From positions 1-7,722 of the forward strand of contig JABWAM010000113.1 in assembly GCA_013360985.1 (NCBI GenBank): a DNA stretch of 7,722 nt, read 5' to 3'. The stretch's first letter is position 1; every line of letters begins with the position of its first letter. This stretch comes from Verrucomicrobiia bacterium. GTDB taxonomy: Bacteria; Verrucomicrobiota; Verrucomicrobiia; JABWAM01. The notes below the pieces were generated by a model that was given only the letters and a program-made list of their open reading frames with translations, did no database searches and was not told the origin of the DNA. The translations under genes and the position numbers were made by a program. This document shows, piece after piece, positions 5,826 through 7,722 of the stretch.

Positions 5826-6245
5826 ATGAAAACCAAGAAACGCTGGCTCGATTCCATTCCGTGGGAGGCCGTCACCTTCATCAACCGCCAGCTCTGCGAA
5901 GCGGGGAAGATGGCGGCGCGCCTGAATCGCGCCGCCAACGCGCGCGCGGAAGCGCTTTGGGAAAAGACGCGGCGCCAACGCCTAACCTTTCGCGAAGTGA
6001 TCGAAACGGCGCTGCATTGCCATCGCCTCGCGCCGTTCGCTCACTTCAACGGCAACACCTTCGTGGCGATTGTGCGCAATCTTGGCCAGGAGATTTACGC
6101 GCGTTACGATCCGGCGACGGCGCACGTGTTCCGCAGCGCGGTGGATCATTACGTGGCCGGCACGATCACAGCCAACGAACTCGACCTCGTCTTCGGACGG
6201 ATCGCGAAAACGCCGACCACCCGCCGAGGGCCGCGTCGAAGGTAG
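5826..6245 (+). CDS. conserved-looking hypothetical protein, 139 residues
   Basis: I do not recognise this protein. It starts at an ATG followed by a basic patch (MKTKKRW). A helical region (about 13-50) is rich in Ala, Arg and Glu and could be partly coiled. The most distinctive block is residues 53-86, LTFREVIETALHCHRLAPFA continuing HFNGNTFVAIVRNLG. It contains Cys65, His64, His66 and His73 close together and looks like a conserved core. A second block reads FRSAVDHYVAGTITANELDLVFGRI, and the tail is basic (TTRRGPRRR). There is no signal peptide or membrane segment, so it is probably cytoplasmic. The varied amino-acid composition and alternation of aromatic and charged residues argue for a real gene. 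It follows the possible 68-residue frame by seven bases and converges on tsaC with an 18-base gap. No Shine-Dalgarno is seen. Confidence 0.8.
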   Translation: MKTKKRWLDSIPWEAVTFINRQLCEAGKMAARLNRAANARAEALWEKTRRQRLTFREVIETALHCHRLAPFAHFNGNTFVAIVRNLGQEIYARYDPATAHVFRSAVDHYVAGTITANELDLVFGRIAKTPTTRRGPRRR

Positions 6246-6263
6246 CTCGTCTCCCGAACGGAA

Positions 6264-6857
6264 TCAGGCGAGAACCGCGCGGATCGCCGCTTCGGAAATG
6301 GCGCCATGGCGCAGGAGGATCCATCCGTCGCGCGTCCGTTGCGCAACGGACGAGGCGGCGCCAGGCGGGATCGCTCCTCCGTCCACCGCGAGCGCAGCGG
6401 CCTCGCCGAGAAGGCTGATGGCCTCCGCGCAGTTCTTCGGAGGCGGAGCGCCCGAAGGGTTCGCGCTCGAGGCCGCCAGCGGTCCGCCCCAGGCGCGGAG
6501 AAGTTCAAGGAGCCAAGCGTGCCGCGGCATGCGCCAGCCGATGGACGTTTCCCCCGAAGGCACCACGAGCGTGAGCGGGCCGGGCCAAAAGGTCCGCGCG
6601 AGGCGTTCCGCGCGGTCGTCCCATCCCGTCGAGCCGCGGCGCGCGGTCTCGATGTCGGAAACAAGCCATTGGAACGGCTTGTCCGGCGCGCGTCCCTTCG
6701 CCGCGGCGAGACGTTCGAGGACGGCGGGATTTCGCGCGTCGCCTCCGATTCCGTAGACGGTCTCCGTCGGGAAAAGGAGGAGATGCCCCTGCCGCAGCGC
6801 CTCGAGAGCGGAGGCGCGCGCAATGTCGTTCGCGGGAAGCACGCGCATGCGCGTCAT
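6264..6857 (-). CDS. tsaC: threonylcarbamoyl-AMP synthase, TsaC/Sua5/YrdC family
   Basis: This 197-residue protein makes threonylcarbamoyl-AMP from threonine, bicarbonate and ATP. It is the first step of t6A37 modification on ANN-decoding tRNAs, acting upstream of TsaB/TsaD/TsaE in the cytoplasm. Family marks are FPTETVYGIGGDA (29-41), KGRAPDKPF (54-62, the KxR substrate-binding lysine and arginine), FWPGPLTLVV (90-99) and ASSANPSG (129-136). The length matches stand-alone TsaC (about 190) and lacks the extra C-terminal domain of Sua5. The ATG at 6857 overlaps the upstream lipoprotein stop as ATGA; a second in-frame ATG lies three codons later at 6848. No Shine-Dalgarno precedes it, so translation probably depends on coupling. 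The upstream open frame (to 7079) is a shadow of the lipoprotein gene. Confidence 0.93.
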   Translation of the reverse strand: MTRMRVLPANDIARASALEALRQGHLLLFPTETVYGIGGDARNPAVLERLAAAKGRAPDKPFQWLVSDIETARRGSTGWDDRAERLARTFWPGPLTLVVPSGETSIGWRMPRHAWLLELLRAWGGPLAASSANPSGAPPPKNCAEAISLLGEAAALAVDGGAIPPGAASSVAQRTRDGWILLRHGAISEAAIRAVLA

Positions 6858-7246
6858 CTCGCGCGCGCGGCGACCCGAAAGACGCGCGTCATGGCCGGCG
6901 CCTGCCCCTTCTCCCAAGGGCGGCGATACGCCAAAACGATGCGCGCAGTTCCTTCGCGGCGCGCGACGAAGGTCCACACCTCGACGCCACCGGCGCCCAT
7001 CGCCGCGGAGCCGCCCGGATGATATGTCTTCCCGACGAAAGCGATCGCCCGGTCGTCGAGGCGTTCCGCGAGCGTCCACGAATAACCCGTCGTCGGATTC
7101 GATTCGAGGGCGATTTCAAAGCGTTGCCCCGGGATCGCGTCGATCGATTGAGACTCGCCCGTGAAACGGCTGCCGGTCGCGGCGCAGCCCGCGAGCCACA
7201 CCGCGACCATCACGGCGACCGCTCGCGTGGCCAGAGACAGCTTCAC
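6854..7246 (-). CDS. chagasin-like (I42 family) cysteine-protease-inhibitor lipoprotein
   Basis: This 130-residue precursor starts with a lipoprotein signal: a short basic N-region, a hydrophobic run AVAVMVAVWLAG, and lipobox LAGC with Cys21. Alanine at +2 suggests outer-membrane targeting. The mature part carries the three inhibitory loops of chagasin-type I42 inhibitors: NPTTGY (50-55), GAGG (84-87) and RPW (109-111, in YRRPWEKG). These proteins plug the active site of papain-like cysteine peptidases. Whether it acts on a host, predator or self protease cannot be read. The start is GTG at 7246, chosen because it gives a normal signal peptide and no ATG or TTG lies nearby in frame; the leader is C/T-rich with no Shine-Dalgarno. 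The stop overlaps tsaC by four bases (ATGA). It is divergent from pcm, with a 16-bp palindrome between. Confidence 0.87.
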   Translation of the reverse strand: MKLSLATRAVAVMVAVWLAGCAATGSRFTGESQSIDAIPGQRFEIALESNPTTGYSWTLAERLDDRAIAFVGKTYHPGGSAAMGAGGVEVWTFVARREGTARIVLAYRRPWEKGQAPAMTRVFRVAARAR

Positions 7247-7300
7247 GGCGGAATCATGGAGGAGGGAGAAGGAGGATTGAAGCCCAAAAGGGCGCGGCCC

Positions 7301-7316
7301 GCGGAAGGCCTTCCGC
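7301..7316. promoter_or_regulatory. perfect 16-bp palindrome in the divergent region, possible operator
   Basis: GCGGAAGGCCTTCCGC is a perfect 16-bp inverted repeat with no spacer. It lies 54 bases from the lipoprotein start (7246) and 53 bases from the chosen pcm start (7370), so it sits at the midpoint. No T run follows on either strand, which makes a terminator unlikely. A dimeric repressor or activator site controlling both genes is the simplest reading, but it is inference. Confidence 0.4.
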
Positions 7317-7357
7317 CCCAAGCTTGTCAGGCCGGTTCGGAAGCCGCAGATTCGCGC

Positions 7358-7364
7358 GGAGGAG
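7358..7364 (+). promoter_or_regulatory. strong Shine-Dalgarno deciding the pcm start
   Basis: GGAGGAG lies five bases before the GTG at 7370. It is the only textbook ribosome binding site seen in the window and favours this GTG over the in-frame ATG at 7256, which would add 38 low-complexity residues. Confidence 0.65.
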
Positions 7365-7369
7365 AAGCC

Positions 7370-7722
7370 GTGGAGCAGCGAGCCCAACATCCGCCGTGGC
7401 GCGCCCAATGCGCGCGGATGGTCGAGGAACAGATCGCTCGACCCTCCGACGGGCGGAGGCCCGTGCGCGACGACCGCGTGCTCGCCGCGATGCGGTCGCT
7501 GCCCCGCCATCTCTTTGTGCCGGCGGAGGATCGCGCGGAAGCCTACGGCGATCGTCCGCTTCTCGTCGGCTGCGGACAAACGATCTCGCAACCTTACATG
7601 GTCGCGATCATGACCGAACTCCTCGCGCTCGCCCCGGAGGCGCGCGCGCTCGAGATCGGGGCGGGCACCGGTTACCAGACGGCCGTGCTCGCCCGCCTGG
7701 CCGCGAAGGTGTTTTCGGTCGA
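7370..7722 (+). CDS. pcm: protein-L-isoaspartate O-methyltransferase, N-terminal part
   Basis: The gene runs off the right edge; 117 residues are visible. The enzyme uses S-adenosylmethionine to methylate isoaspartyl residues in damaged proteins, starting their repair to aspartate. Characteristic segments appear in order: RMVEEQI near the start, RVLAAMRSLPRHLFVP, AYGDRPLLVGCGQTISQPYMVAIMTELL (the GQTISQP active-site signature), and ALEIGAGTGYQTAVLARL, the SAM-binding motif I. The start is GTG at 7370 because of the GGAGGAG five bases upstream and because the conserved RMVEEQI then falls within the first 20 residues, as is usual. The frame stays open back to an ATG at 7256, but that extension is Gly/Glu/Ala-rich and overlaps the palindrome. 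No signal peptide is seen, so it is cytoplasmic. It is divergent from the inhibitor lipoprotein. Confidence 0.93.
   Translation, partial: MEQRAQHPPWRAQCARMVEEQIARPSDGRRPVRDDRVLAAMRSLPRHLFVPAEDRAEAYGDRPLLVGCGQTISQPYMVAIMTELLALAPEARALEIGAGTGYQTAVLARLAAKVFSV

Noticed and set aside
6246..6272. A 7-bp imperfect stem (CTCGTCT with AGGCGAG) between the convergent 139-residue gene and tsaC
   Set aside because: It has a 13-base loop, includes a G-T pair and has no T run on either side. It is not convincing as a terminator.
7155..7175. A CGTGAAAC half-site resembling part of a parS sequence
   Set aside because: Only one half matches. The inverted partner is absent and the site lies within the inhibitor gene.

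Overview
The window is a GC-rich (roughly two thirds G+C by eye) bacterial chromosomal segment, densely packed with genes on both strands. It contains no rRNA, tRNA, insertion sequence or CRISPR array that I can see. The gene families point to a Gram-negative-type bacterium: one lipoprotein has an LAGC lipobox, and there are a typical 2-Cys peroxiredoxin and a release-factor-like protein without a codon-reading domain. A lineage in the Planctomycetota/Verrucomicrobiota neighbourhood is my guess from the style of the proteins; it is not proven by anything in the sequence. Most starts lack a clear Shine-Dalgarno sequence. The exception is the last gene, where a strong one decides the start.

Layout, left to right. 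(1) 1-1091, plus strand: the C-terminal end of a proline-rich unknown protein, translationally coupled through a GTGA overlap to a class I glutamine amidotransferase-like (peptidase C26) hydrolase, then a plausible intrinsic terminator. (2) 1197-1958, plus strand: a ParA/Soj ATPase with no ParB beside it. It overlaps by 7 bases, tail to tail, with the next gene. (3) 1952-3506, minus strand: a two-gene unit, a 2-Cys peroxiredoxin followed 13 bases later by an FHA-domain class III nucleotide cyclase with all catalytic residues present. Its 281-base upstream region carries an imperfect tandem repeat and overlapping inverted repeats, the best candidate regulatory sites in this half of the window. 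(4) 3788-5012, minus strand: a GGQ release-factor-like protein followed one base later by a PHP-family phosphoesterase. (5) 5080-6245, plus strand, divergent from (4): a nitroreductase, a doubtful 68-residue basic ORF, and a 139-residue conserved-looking protein of unknown function. (6) 6264-7246, minus strand: a chagasin-like (I42) cysteine-protease-inhibitor lipoprotein coupled by ATGA overlap to TsaC, the threonylcarbamoyl-AMP synthase. (7) 7370-end, plus strand: the start of protein-L-isoaspartate O-methyltransferase, divergent from (6), with a perfect 16-bp palindrome midway between the two starts.

Functionally the window mixes housekeeping (tRNA modification, ribosome rescue, protein repair, chromosome partition) with redox defence and second-messenger signalling. 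I do not see a clear new multi-gene system. The points most worth following are the peroxiredoxin/FHA-cyclase unit with its upstream repeats, the lipoprotein inhibitor coupled to TsaC, the palindrome in the pcm divergent region, and the unknown 139-residue protein.
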